Origin: Phytoseiulus persimilis
Taxonomy: Eukaryota; Arthropoda; Arachnida; Mesostigmata; Phytoseiidae
Assembly (NCBI GenBank): GCA_037576195.1
Contig: CM075104.1
Location: 936,775-1,000,774 of the forward strand
Direction of reading: 5' to 3'
Length of the DNA: 64,000 nucleotides
Made by a program: the position numbers and the translations under genes. This document shows, piece by piece, positions 33,311-44,330 of this stretch. The stretch's first letter is position 1. The number at the start of each line of letters is the position of its first letter. The notes beneath the pieces are model-generated. The model made no database searches, was not told the origin of the DNA, and saw only the letters and a program-made list of their open reading frames with translations.

Positions 33311-34310
33311 ATTCATACGACATCGATACCCTGACGCTACAGTCACGTTCGACGACGAAAATTTCAAGTTTCTCGGTGTGAGATGGGATCAGAAAGGAGA
33401 CACGATGCATATAGATGTCTCAAAGACGATCGCGTTTTTCGAAACAAGCGTTCCAACGAAACGATCTCTGCTCAAAGGAGCTAGCCAGGTTTTCGATCCG
33501 TTGGGGATTGTGGCGCCGATCTTGTTGGGCATGAAGTGTTTACTTCAGCATCATTGGCAAAAGAAGCTAGATTGGAATCAGGTTCTAGCTGGGGAAGATC
33601 TCGAGCAGTACAGAGATGTCACGCGCGGGCTCGAAAATATCAAGCACGTTAGCATAGCGAGGGACTTCCTAGCGGCAAAAGGTAGCCGAGGCACTGCGGT
33701 GCGAGAGTTGCACGTGTTTTGCGATGCAAGCCTCACAGGTTATGGGTGCGTGGCATATATGAGGGATGTTTCGGATCGAAATCAGATCACGGTCTCGTTG
33801 ATTATGGCAAAAGGGCGAGTGGCTCCGTTGAAGGGAAATTGGTCGATACACAGGCTGGAGTTGTTGGACGCGGTTTTGGCGGTAAGGATCGCGAAAAAGA
33901 TCATTCAGGGAGTCGGCTCGCCGTTCGTGTCTACCAATTATTGGTGCGACAATGCATGTGTGCTAGCCTGGATTCGCGACAAGCCAGAAAGATGGAAGGC
34001 GTTCGTCGAAAACCGGGTGAAGGAAATCCAAGCGTCTTCCGAGGCGAGTCAGTGGAGCTATGTCCGTTCGGAGGAAAACAGTTGCGACTCGCTTTCCAGG
34101 AACTCAGCGCTGGATTCAAAAGAGCTTCGGAATTTTTGGTTGTACGGTCCAGCATGGTTAAAACCCGGCAGGAAACCGGAAGATCATAGCTTGAATCCGA
34201 GCGAATATGAGTTCGAAGTCGCAAACGAGAAACGATCCCAATGTTTCGTAGGAACGGTCGCGGTGAAACAGTACCCAATCGACATCAAGCCAATGTCGTC
34301 ATGGGCATAG
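33273..34310 (+). pseudogene. BEL RNase H and connection
   Basis: This 345-residue frame has FKFLGVRWDQKGD, SQVFDPLGIVAPI, then the RNase H: ELHVFCDASLTGYGCVAY, IHRLELLDAVLAVRI and WCDNACVLAWIRDKPERWKAF. VENRVKEIQ and SLSRNSALDSKEL follow. Catalytic acidic residues are present (FCDAS, HRLELL, WCDNA). It is among the best preserved BEL parts; a shift occurs near 34310. Confidence 0.88.
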
Positions 34311-35319
34311 ACAGTCAGGTTTGTCGCATATTTGCGGCGCTGGAGGTTATTCAGGCGGGAGCTGAAACCGCAATGGTTGGCGTCAATTGCCACAAAAGAA
34401 TACACCAACGCCGAGACAACTATTCTGAAGAACATCCAGAGCCAGCACTTGCATGCGGAGCTGGAAGCCGGGTTCGAGAATTTGTCGAAGCGTCAACTAT
34501 ATCAGTATAATCCATTCGTGGACAAACAGGGCCTGATTAGGTGCCGTTCGAGAGTGAACGATCTCAAAAATGTTGACTTCGAGACGACGAATCCGATAAT
34601 ACTTCCTGGGGAGGAAGCTCTGGTTATTCTGTACGTTCGTTGGACTCACGAAAAAGTGTGCATGCATGCGGGCAGCATCCCGGGTAGCGGATCAGAAGGC
34701 GTTTTCTGATTCTGCGGGGTCGGCGCGCGGCAAAAAAGGCAATCAGTCCATGCAAAGTGTGCGCGAAGTTCAGAGCTCAGCCAGCTGCGGAGTCTACTCC
34801 GGATTTGCCAAAATTCAGAGGCGAGACAGTTCCAGCTTCACGCACTACGGGGGTGGACGCGGCAGGTCCGATCTAGATAAAAGATCACAATGGCAAGAAA
34901 GCCACGCCGTTCATCATGTTGTTTTGCTGCTCGGTTTCGAGAGCGGTCAGGATGGAGCTAGTCGAGAATCTGTCGACGTACGAATTCCTTTTGGCAATGA
35001 GAAGGTTCTACAATCGAAATCAAACGGTGGTTTGCTTCTTTTCGGATAATGCGTCGTCCTTTCGAAGGGCGGCGAAAGAAACTTTTGTTCGACTTGGCGA
35101 GATCTGATGAGACTCAGAGTTTTCTCTCAGAGCATGGGATAGACTGAAAGATCAATACGGGAAGAGCACCATGGAGGAACGAGTTCGTAGAGAGACTTTT
35201 CGGGACGATAAAAAAACCTTTGCGGAAGGTTCTAGGGAAGAATTTACCATCATTCAGGGAGCTCGAGACAATTCTCACGGACGTCGAAAAAATCGTGAAT
35301 GATCGACCGTTGGGATGCG
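34311..35319 (+). pseudogene. BEL integrase, N-terminal and core
   Basis: Several frames carry the integrase: LYQYNPFVDKQGLIRCRSRV and PIILPGEEAL, the zinc-binding CKVCAKFRA, the core start GVDAAGPI, and VVCFFSDNASSFRRAA with the second catalytic aspartate. NTGRAPWRNEFVERLFGTIK follows with the glutamate, and LPSFRELETILTDVEKIV leads to NDRPLG. The foldback element interrupts directly after that glycine. At least three frameshifts occur. Confidence 0.82.
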
Positions 35320-35430
35320 GAACCGGTTCCAGATTTTCAGAACCGGTTCCGAGCGATCTGGAACCGGTTCCGGGAGTTCGGAATCGGTTCCGGGATCGGT
35401 TCTGAGCCCAGAACCGGTTCTGGGCAGCAT
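35320..35430. repeat. Left terminal GAACCGGTTC array
   Basis: Five or more palindromes such as ggaaccggttcc and gaaccggttc stand about 20-25 bases apart, with near-palindromic variants (gaatcggttcc). They form the extreme left end of the foldback element. Confidence 0.9.
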
Positions 35431-35659
35431 TTTTCGATCTCTTCGAAAGAGTTCGCCGGATCCACTCATCACCTCCTGAGTTTTCTCTGAGGTCTCATAG
35501 CTCGAGCTGATCCGGACTTCTGCTCTCGCAAACTACGCTCGAATACATATGAGAGGGAGTCGCAATCTCAGAGCCGCAGAGTGAAGAAGATTCAATACAG
35601 TTAGACTCTGAGAGGCACTTTGCGAGAAGAATCTCACGACCTTGAACAAAGTTCCATGA

Positions 35660-36380
35660 CAGCGAAAATTTCGAATATCCTTACTATATATAATCGGCTT
35701 AGTCTGTCAGTTTGTCAGTTTGTCCGCACTTTTTTTGGAAGACATGAAGGTGATTCTGGGACCAATCTGAACATACTCTCCCAAGTCTGGAGAGGTGATT
35801 CCGGTACTAGTCTGACAATACTTTTCAGAAGCTGGAGGGGTGATTCTAGAACGAATATGAGCATACTTTCCAAAACGTGGAGGGGTGATTCCGGAACCGA
35901 TCTGACCATTACTTTCCAACTCTGGCGGGGTGATTCCGAGACCAATCTGGCCATTACTTTCCAACTCCGGAGGGGTGATTCCGAGACCAATCTGATTATT
36001 ACTTTCCAACTCTGGAGGGGTGATTCCGGGGCCAATCTGAGCATTACTCTCCAACTCTGGAGGGGTGATTCCGAGACCAATCTGAGTATTACTTTCCAAC
36101 TCTGGAGGGGTGATTCCGAGACCAATCTGACCATTACTTTCCAACTCTGGCGGGGTGATCCCGAGACCAATCTGGCCATTACTTTCCAACTCTGGAGGGG
36201 TGATTCCGAGACCAATCTGAGCATTACCTCCCAACTCTGGAGGGGTGATTCCGAGACCAATCTGAGCATTACTTCCCAACTCTGAAGGGGTGATTCCGAG
36301 ACCAATCTGAGCATTACTACCCAACTCCGGAGCGGTGATTCCGGGGTCAATCTGACCATGTTTTCCAAAATCAGAATGCT
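35660..36380 (-). repeat. 45 bp satellite array in left foldback arm
   Basis: About 13.6 units in minus orientation. The outer units near 35746-35900 are diverged (agtctggagaggtgattccg), while the inner ones match the consensus of the large array. A ctgtcagtttgtcagtttgtc leader stands outside it and recurs inverted in the right arm. Confidence 0.95.
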
Positions 36381-36406
36381 GACCCAATAGAGGGAGAAAA
36401 AAGTGG

Positions 36407-36476
36407 CAGGGAGCGCCGTCCAACCGCGCGCAGCGCGGCCGAGTCCAGTCGGCCAAAGGCCGGCTGGTGGCAGATG
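36407..36476. repeat. GC-rich inner hairpin of left arm
   Basis: Contains gccgtccaaccgcgcgcagc and cggccaaaggccgg, able to form tight stems. The reverse complement lies at 39572-39640. Confidence 0.88.
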
Positions 36477-36640
36477 TTTCATTCCTTCCGAGTAGGAAAT
36501 TCACAGTTCTGGGCGTGAAAAGAATAGTTCATTTATTAATCAGAATAGGGACTCTGACTGCGTCCTCCCTGGATAGAGTGGGAAAGACTTCTCAAGGTTT
36601 TTTCTTCGAATGAGAAAGGCCGAAATGACGAAAGCATCCT

Positions 36641-38659
36641 TCATGCAGCTTCGTCCTCCGAAGCAGACTCTTCCATGGGGCCTTTGAAAGACGCCCGGAG
36701 CAAAACCAGACTGTCCAGGGTCCTTGGGCCGAGTGAATTCCTGGTTCTTGAGCAAACATAGTTCATAATGCTGAAGTCCCTTTCGGGCTTCACCGATGTC
36801 GGTTGGATCGTGAGCAATATGCGCATGCATCGTGTCAAGAGTCGGCCATGGCCTTGGCCTGCTTCGTGGAGTTTCATTTCGCGTGAAATCCTCTCACGCG
36901 ACGACGCTACGTGAATCTCCTGCAGAATGAGGGGGAGCTTGAGAATGTTCGAATAGGTGCACATCAGTGAAGACGATGGTCCCGGCTGAGGCTCCTCTTG
37001 TGGATGCGCGGCGGCGCTCGGTTCTACCGTCGACGTATCTTTCCGCAGTATATCTTCGATGACATCTAGCAGCTCTGTGGGACGCACTAGGCCCTGCTGG
37101 AGACTGAGTTCGACAGCCGAGTTGTACGCTGGTTATAGGAGATACTGGAATAGAGACGAGACCGGTGCTCTTCTCTTCGCGATCTCGGTGATGACTGACT
37201 GCGTAAGAGCGCCTGCAATTGGAGAGCCGTTCTGTTGCAGAGAGAACAGGAGCCACAAGATAGTACGATCCGCATGCATGAGTGTTGCCGACGATGAACA
37301 CAGGGTTTTCATCGCTTGCTTGAAAGGGAGCAAAACTGCGAGAATATTTTCAAGCTCCGTCCGGAACGGCCTGCTGAATGGAGTCATACCGAATTCTTCG
37401 AGAAGCGCGTTCAACGCCGGCATGATGGTTACCGCTCTTTCGAGCATCATGACTGTAGAGTACCAGCGTATCCTGACATCGAGAAGAACCTGTAGAGGCT
37501 TTCCATTGTAATCTTGGGACTCGGTCAATTGTCGAAGTCTGTCACGCTTCGCACCGCTGCGTTTGCTGGTCTTGAGGACTTCCCTTAGTTGATCGATGAT
37601 GCTCTTGACCGACGCGAACCCAGGATCATGAAAGTTGCTTCGGAAAGCGTCGGGGCTGCCGGGTATGGAGAAGTTTCCAGCGTTTGGGTCATCGCTCTCG
37701 CTGAGATCAAGCACATCTTCTCCCGCAGCTTGCTGGTCATCGGGGACCGGGCTCGTGGGAGTCTCCGATCCAGCATCCTCTTCAAAGGAGTTGTCAACAT
37801 CACTGACGTCGATTTCGTCGTCCTCGCCGGTCATTACGTCGTTCATTGCCAGCTGTGATGCAGTCGAATCGCCAGCTCGGAGCAGCACTTTGCTGATGGC
37901 AATGTGGAGTCCGTGCACCATGCACAGCTGCGATCAAAGACCCAGATTTGCAGCGGCACTTTTCATGACTGAGGCACCATCCCTCACGCTGAAGTAAAAC
38001 TGGCGGAGATTAACCTCGTAATCTGCCAGGCGTCCTTTGACCGCTGCGGCAACGTTATTGGCTGTTGCTCTTCCGGAAAGTCGCACGAGGCCCAAGTAGA
38101 TGTCTGGGCCAGCCATGACTCTACTCTGGTCCATGGGCTCCGATCGCAGAGTGATGGAAATGTAGCGGTTCGGCGAGTTAACCGCCGACGCCTCATCGAA
38201 AGCGACTGAGAAGCTTCCACCCGCATTTTGATACAGCACCAGATCACTCCGAACTTTCTTCCTACCTTCGTCCGCCTTGGAAAGGACGAGGGACCTGATC
38301 GTATTCGGTGATCTGGGCAAGGCCTGACCGGCGTAAGCCTCGATAAGCTTCCGTAGAGTTGGTGATTTTGCGATGGTTTTGAAGGGGATGTTGTCGACAG
38401 CCGCCAGTTGCGAAACTATCTTCGCGGTATCACGGTCTTCGACGAAATCGAAGTCTGGCCTCCGTCGTTTCGCAGCGCCCCACGCGCTGCTAGCGGGTCC
38501 TTCACTGGAGATGTTGTGTTGGTCCCTGAGGTGCTTCCCCATCGTACTTGTGGTCCCACCTTTACACCGGATTGTCGCGGTGCAATGTTTGCACCGTGCG
38601 GATTCATCATTGCCCGGGATTCTCCTGAAGTGAGAGCAAACGAAGCTCTGACCTGACAT
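36641..38659 (-). pseudogene. hAT transposase with two nonsense codons
   Basis: One minus-strand frame of 672 codons runs from ATG at 38659 to the stop at 36641, interrupted only by TGA at 37934-37936 and a stop at 37133-37135. Residues near the start form a BED zinc finger (CKHCTATIRC, then HLRDQH). FSVAFDEASAV holds the first catalytic acidic residue, FSVRDGASVMKSAAANLGL the next, and RWYSTVMMLERA is the classic hAT block. The C-terminal dimerisation region reads SVKPERDFSIMNYVCSRTRN and SLGPRTLDSLVLLRASF. An acidic low-complexity insert lies mid-protein. Terminal inverted repeats were not found. Confidence 0.88.
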
Positions 38660-38769
38660 GATGAATACACGAGACAAAGAGAGTCACTGGAGCTTCGGAA
38701 CACCAAAAAACTGGGGACTGAGCGCATTTCTACTCCACGGTTGCCCTTATATACCCAGCACCGACACTT

Positions 38770-39420
38770 GGCGCTGGTGCGACTTCCACCAGAGTGTTCC
38801 GTGTCGCCACCAAAGCGTCCGGGTGCTTCCAGGAATCCTACCAGGGTACTGTCGAAGCACTCGACCAGGTCGTTGGCTATTGCGCGATTAATTGGTGTTC
38901 TCTAGCGCCGAATCTCGTCTCTTTCCAGAGATGCTGTAAAGACATAACTTGTAAACTGCTGGCCGTTGTCACTCGTCGAACATTTCGGAATTTCGTCGCG
39001 ATTGAACAGCCACTCGAGCAGAGCGATCGGTCTGTTCGTCGTCACCCCTCGTATCAACTCCGTTTCCGGCAACTCCGACTAGAGTCCGGACCCCGGACGT
39101 CTTTGCCTGAATTCCCCCTTGGGTTTTCGGGATGGAAGCCGTGCTGGGTCGTGAGACGCGATCGCTGTTCCTACAAATGTTGCAATCTCGGATTTCGCTC
39201 TCGGCCAGCGCGTCCTTAAACGGCCACCAATAAATCTGTCTCAGTCGCTGTTTCGTGCGAACCATTCCTTGGTGCGGGTCGTCATTCGCGATTTGGAGAG
39301 CACTCTTCCTCAGACTTCCAACCAGCATTGATTTCTCTCGACTAAAGATGACTCCATCCTTCTCAGCGAGTAGGTATGTCCATGCTTTTAGATCTATCAT
39401 TGGTGTCCTGGTTCTCAGCC
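38770..39420 (-). pseudogene. Gypsy integrase fragment inside foldback element
   Basis: The minus strand carries the integrase zinc domain (DPHQGMVRTKQRLRQIYWWP, then CNICRN) and, in another frame, CSTSDNGQQFTSYVFTASLE with the second catalytic aspartate. The fragment ends at the hAT gene side without RNase H upstream or a tail. It could be cargo captured between the foldback arms or the insertion site of the hAT. Confidence 0.8.
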
Positions 39421-39571
39421 ATTTGTTTACACTTTGGAGCCCTGTTTCCGCCTTGGTCTGCGCTTCAATTTGACCCCACGAAATTAGCGCTATTTAGATG
39501 TACATCTGCGCAATCACCATCTCTTCTTCCTCCGCTGTTGTTACTTGATCGTTCAGCGGCAACTTATCATA

Positions 39572-39640
39572 GACCAGCCGGCCTTTGGCCGACTGGAGTC
39601 GGCCGCGCTGCGCGCGGTTGGACGGCGCTCCCTGCCATCG
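39572..39640. repeat. GC-rich inner hairpin of right arm
   Basis: It is the reverse complement of 36407-36476 and contains ccggcctttggccg and gccgcgctgcgcgcgg, each a strong stem. Confidence 0.88.
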
Positions 39641-39679
39641 AGGCACTTTTCTCTCTCTTCACTGGTTCAGCATTGTTTG

Positions 39680-40400
39680 GTTTGGGAAGTAATGCTCAGA
39701 TTGGCCCCGGAATCACCCCTCCAGAGTTGGAAAGTAATGCTCAGACTGGCCCCGGAATCACCCCTCCAGAGTTGGAAAGTGATACTCAGATTGGTCTCGG
39801 AATCACCCCTCCAGAGTTGGAAAGTAATACTCAGATTGGTCTCGGAATCACCCCTCCAGAGTTGGAAAGTAATACTCAGATTGGTCTCGGAATCACCCCT
39901 CCAGAGTTGGAAAGTAATGCTCAGATTGGCCCCGTAATCACCCCTCCACAGTTGGAAAGTGATGCTCAGATTGGTCTGTGAATCACCCCTCCAGAGTTGG
40001 AAAGTAATGCTCAGATTGGTCTCGAAATCACCCCTCCAGAGTTGGAAAGAAATGCTCAGATTGGTCTCGAAATCACCCCTCCAGCGTTGGAAAGAAATGC
40101 TCAGATCGGCCCCGGAATCACCCCCCCAGAGTCGGAAAGTAATGCTCAGATTGGTTCTAGAATCACCCCTCCACGTTTTGAAAAGTATGGTCAGATTGGT
40201 TCCCGAATCACCCCTCCAGCTTTTGATAAGTATAGTCAGACTCGTACCGGAATCACCTCTCCAGACTCGGGAGAGTATGTTCAGATTGGTCCCAGAATCA
40301 CCTTCATGTCTTTCAGAAAAAGTGCGGACAAACTGACAGACTGACAAACTGACAGACTAAGCCGATTATATTATATATAGTAAGGATAGCATATCCGGCA
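39680..40400 (+). repeat. 45 bp satellite array in right foldback arm
   Basis: About 13.7 units in plus orientation, mirroring the left arm in unit number. Units after 40140 are diverged (cacgttttgaaaagtatggt) and lead into aaactgacagactgacaaac and a TATATA stretch, as in the left arm. Confidence 0.95.
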
Positions 40401-40404
40401 CAAA

Positions 40405-41369
40405 GTTCTTTCGAGTCCGGTCTGTATTGCACTGAGGAATGATATCCGCGGAGTCGCTCTTCAAGAGAAACTTCTCGAGAATCGGAGATGACTTCTCCAA
40501 AGGAAAAGTACGTAGTAGCAGCAGAAGCCTTGGAGCTTATGCTGGAATCGAGCGCTCTCAGGAATATCGACGAGTGGAGCGATGTTGAGTGTGGCATCCG
40601 AATGTCTTCAATTCCGAGGGTCGCTCCTCGCGGTCTAAACATCTAAGGAGGTGACACAATGTGGGAAAACCAGCAAGTTTTCTGTGCCGAAGCAACCGAA
40701 CTCAATGTCCCGCGAGATGGAAGACATTCCGATCACTTCGTGTTGAGCAGATATTCCCAAGAGGCTTCTGACGCTCTGCCTGTGCTACCCATGAGACGGA
40801 ATAATCCGCGGACCTCAAGTGAAGAAAGAGAAACCGTGGTGGGGGGAGGGGGATGGTGGGGTTCTCTTCTCATATCCTTCGTTTCGCCGGAATCGCAAAA
40901 TGAACATGCTTCCACGAAGGAACTCAAGCATGAGCATTCGTAACGCGTGCAAAAATCCACTCTCGATCACGAACAACTCTAGGGTGTTAAGGGAGATATC
41001 CCGCACATCAAACCTGGAGACACTCATCGTTTTCGACTTTCGCCCATTTTCCTTCGAAACCGCCGCGGACTGTTCATGCTTGAAGTCCTTCACTTGGAAC
41101 ATTCGTCTCCCATAGTATTCGATGGCGCTCTGAGCCTTGGATCTCACCGCTCCATGTTAACATCGAGAATCATGACACCTCGTTGTCGTATTACCATAAC
41201 CGCTCCGACTCACCATTCTAAAGAGATCGAAAACAGATCCCGAGAAACGGTTTTGGGCTCAGAACTGGTCCGGAGACCGATTCCGAAATTCCGGAACCAA
41301 CTCCAACATGCTGCTCGGAAGGGATAAAGCACCTGCCACATTCGGAGTTTCCGTTTCCATGAATATTCC
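40405..41369. other. Segment present only in the right foldback arm
   Basis: About 960 bases without counterpart in the left arm, where the two flanking parts are adjacent. No coding motif is seen. A degenerate piece with gaaacggttttgggctcaga near 41245 resembles the terminal palindrome array. Either it was inserted on the right or deleted on the left. Confidence 0.7.
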
Positions 41370-41589
41370 GTATTCAAGGTCGTAAGTTTCTTCTACCAAA
41401 GTGCCTCTCCGAGTCTAACTGTAGTGAATCGTCCTCACTCTTCGGTTCCGGCGGAACTAGGATTGTGACCCCCTGTTGTCTTCTGAATCATAGAATCGAG
41501 GGCAGAAGTCGAGACCAGCTCGAGCTATGAGACCTCAGAGAGGACTCAGAAGGTGAAAAATAGATCCGGCGAACCTTTTTGAAGTGATA

Positions 41590-41840
41590 GAAAAAAGCTG
41601 CCCAGAACCGGTTCTGGGCTCAGAACCGATCCCGGAACCGGTTCTGGGCTCCCGGAACCGATTCCAGAACGCCGGGAACCGGTTCTGAGAATCCGGAACC
41701 GGTTCCAGGTTGCTCAGAACCGGTTCTAGAAATCCAGAACCGGTTCCAGGTTGCCCAGAACCGGTTCTGGGAATCCAGAATCGGTTCCGATTCCCCAGAA
41801 CCGATTCCGCAAGAACCGGTTCTAGCCGAGAACCGGTTCC
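41590..41840. repeat. Right terminal GAACCGGTTC array
   Basis: More than ten palindromes (agaaccggttct, ggaaccggttcc) at roughly 22-26 base spacing form the right terminus, about twice the length of the left array. Confidence 0.92.
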
Positions 41841-42251
41841 GGATTTGCGACCCCTAATGGCAACACAACGCGTCCAGCGTTGCCGGAGCTGAACCAGATC
41901 TTGGAAACATCGGAATCGGCGACAGCCACAATCTTGTCCGAACGATGGAAATTCCAGCAAAATATCTTGAACGCGTTCTGGAATAGGTTTCGCCGGGAGT
42001 ATCTATTTCAACTCAAGTCCAACCTAGGAGCTGAACCGATTCGCAGCAGATCGATCGAAGTCGGAGACGTACTGCTACTTGACGATCCAGCCCCATCAAG
42101 AATCTATTGGCCGATCGCGAGAGTGCAGTCTCTATGCGCGGGCAGCGGAGGAGACGGCAAGATGCGAACGTGTATAGTCAGATTGCCCAATGGGAGAACT
42201 TTGGAAAGACCCATTCAACTTCTGTACAAAGTCGATCTAGCTCAATATTAA
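41841..42251 (+). pseudogene. BEL integrase C-terminal domain
   Basis: Coding resumes after the foldback element with FATPNGNTTRPALPELNQIL, then RWKFQQNILNAFWNRFRREY, VGDVLLLDDPAPSRIYWPI and a terminal CIVRLPNGRTLERPIQLLY. This is the DUF5641-type tail of BEL integrases. The frame is open to its natural stop. Confidence 0.9.
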
Positions 42252-43689
42252 AAGCATCCCGAAGCAGGAAGAAAATATGCCAACCAATGTGAAATATATG
42301 CAATGTGAATTTGTTGAATGACTGTATGAAGAAGGTTCGAGTGTAATTCAAGTGTTGTATGGACCCGAAGAGAGACGTCCAACCCATATGTTAACAGGGT
42401 CAGAACCGCTGCGGCGGTTGCCGGGTGTGTTGCGGAATCTTCCAGGGTCTCTCCGGAGACCGTGGAGTTTCGGCAAGCTCCAGAGCACCGCTCTGGAGCT
42501 CAGTCTCTAGCGTTCCAGGAACGCTACTAGAGTATCATTACGGCCAGTGGATAGAGGGCCGAGAGTGCATATCTGTCCATCCGAAATAAATGAGCCAACG
42601 TTGCACGTCGGCTTCGTGAAGCGAACATCACTGCGGTGTGGTCGACTCTCTGCGAACAGCCGACAACACACAAGTTGCAACCCGACCGTGAGCGACACGC
42701 ACACGGTGCGAGCGATACGCTTGCAAATCTCTAACCGAGTTCGCTTTGCGGAGTCCGGACAGGCGGCTGCGGCCAGTAGACCAACAACCAGTGTCTTTCC
42801 TCAAGGATCCCGAGCGGCTTTGGCAACAACTGGCCATCCGGGTCAGGGCTAAGGTGAGCGAGTGGAGCGATGCGAGCAGACTAGCAGACCCGCACCCAGC
42901 GCACTCGCAACTGGGCGGGGGGATTCGGTGAGGATAGGTTAGGTGCCCTGTGGCCCGGTTGATGCCGCGGCGCAGTGGACGGGTACCCTGACAGTGCCTC
43001 GCTTAAATTTCTCACCAGATAGGCGAACTCTAACGAACTCTTGTTCGCGCTTCAGAAGCTGTCGTGTAGCTGGAATCGAGGGTGAGCAGTTTCAATTCTG
43101 GGCTGCCAATAGCACAGCACTGTCCGGTTGCGAGGGCCTCCACACGTGAATCCCCCTTGGCGCAGGCAGCTCCGAATCTACTTTATTTTCTGATGTTTAT
43201 CGAGGAGAGAGAGATGCCTGTCGCACGCACCAGGGATCCTAGCGCATTCCTGGCCAGTGAGGGGTTTGCACCCTCTAAAACTCTCTCCTGTGCCTTCGGG
43301 TGGCTGGGGACTCGGAGAGGTTTCTCCGTTCGGTGTTACTTCCAGGACACTCGGGGCCAGTGATGTTCGGGACTACTGTACGCTAGCTACGTTCCTTGCT
43401 CTTCTCAACTTCTCGGTCATCCTTTCATTTTTGTTCTCCAGGCTCTCTTCTAGGCTGTTCCCCTCGCGGTCCTTGCTGCGGGGACAGCTCGCCAACCCTT
43501 ACGTTGCTTTTGTGGGCTATCTTTCTTCCCGAATGTACATACATTCGACCTTGTCGTTCTTTCCCAATCTTCTTCAGATCTCTGCATGTGTTCCACTAAT
43601 CGCTGTTTCGAGTTTGCTCCTACATGGCCCCTCGGTTGACTTATAAGTGCAGGGCACGTGATCACCGTGTGGTGGCCATCATCTTCGAA
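42252..43689. other. Non-coding, possible BEL 3' region
   Basis: Expected position of the BEL 3' LTR, but no matching 5' copy is seen. It contains the repeat shared with 28600-28740 (near 42420-42540). It also has a piece with caaccagtgtctttcctcaa (42775-42830) shared on the opposite strand with 59450-59500. No gene is recognised in 42850-43689. Confidence 0.45.
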
Positions 43690-44330
43690 TCTATTGTACT
43701 TCTGCTCAAATTATCTTCCATTACTCACAGAGGCTCTCCACACATGGGGTCTCTGGATTGTAACCGATCACACAACTCCGACTTCCCAATCGCATCAAGG
43801 GAGCTCGACGATCGACCTGTTCGCGACAAATAGACAAGTGACCTACGATGGGATGCAGGAACACTTGTCGTTCTATGGGCTCACGGCGCATCTCCCTACC
43901 GGAATTGTACTGCAGATTGACGCATCGGACGTCAAGACGAAGAAAAAGAAACTGGGAAAAACGATAAACCAAATTGTACTCCTGGAAAGCGTGAAAGAAC
44001 TGAACGAGATGCAGAGCATGAGCGTACGAGATATGTACATGCATATGTCGGCCCTCATCAAAAAATGGGTATTAAACCCGGTGACAAGACGGTCGAAACA
44101 ATGGTTCGACAGACAGTGCTATGCTACACAGAGAGAACTCCGGGTGGCCACATCCGAGCTGATCCAAGGGAACGAGGAAATGACAAGAGTTCAAGAGCTT
44201 AGAAACTGTTACAGAAAAATGATAAGGATGAAGAAGAGAAACTACGAACTTGAGAAAGAGAGATTACTTATCGAGGAAGCGCTTCAGAACCCATACAAAT
44301 GGCTTAGGAGAGATCAAAGCCGTCAGTTGT
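43690..44330 (+). pseudogene. LINE endonuclease end and linker
   Basis: Has SSTIDLFATNRQV and HLSFYGLTAHLP, the last two motifs of an APE endonuclease with its catalytic histidine region. A basic linker follows with KQWFDRQCYATQRELRVATS and MKKRNYELEKERLL. It ends in ALQNPYKWLRRDQS before the frameshift. Confidence 0.8.

Larger units (their letters stand above)
35320..41840. mobile_element. 6.5 kb foldback element with palindrome arrays
   Basis: Two long arms are reverse complements of each other in the same order. From outside in: an array of GAACCGGTTC palindromes, a unique hinge, a TATATA-rich leader, 13-14 units of the 45 bp satellite, and a GC-rich hairpin block. The arms bracket 3.1 kb holding a hAT transposase and a gypsy integrase fragment, both minus strand. 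The target site is imperfectly duplicated: GGATGCG at 35313-35319 and GGATTTGCG at 41841-41849. The right arm has about 960 extra bases. No transposase of its own kind is seen, so it was probably moved by another element. Confidence 0.85.
27590..42251 (+). mobile_element. BEL/Pao retrotransposon split by two DNA elements
   Basis: Three plus-strand blocks (27590-28238, 32965-35319, 41841-42251) form one BEL/Pao polyprotein in order: protease exit and reverse transcriptase start, reverse transcriptase end with RNase H and integrase, then integrase C-terminus. A MULE lies in the first break and a foldback element in the second. At both breaks the coding sense resumes at the equivalent residue after the insert. 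Frameshifts show it was decaying. No LTR pair was identified. Confidence 0.9.

Noticed and set aside
42746-42931. Short frame with QQPVSFLKDPER as a conserved peptide
   Set aside because: The same words occur on the other strand at 59.45 kb because both are copies of a dispersed repeat, not a gene.
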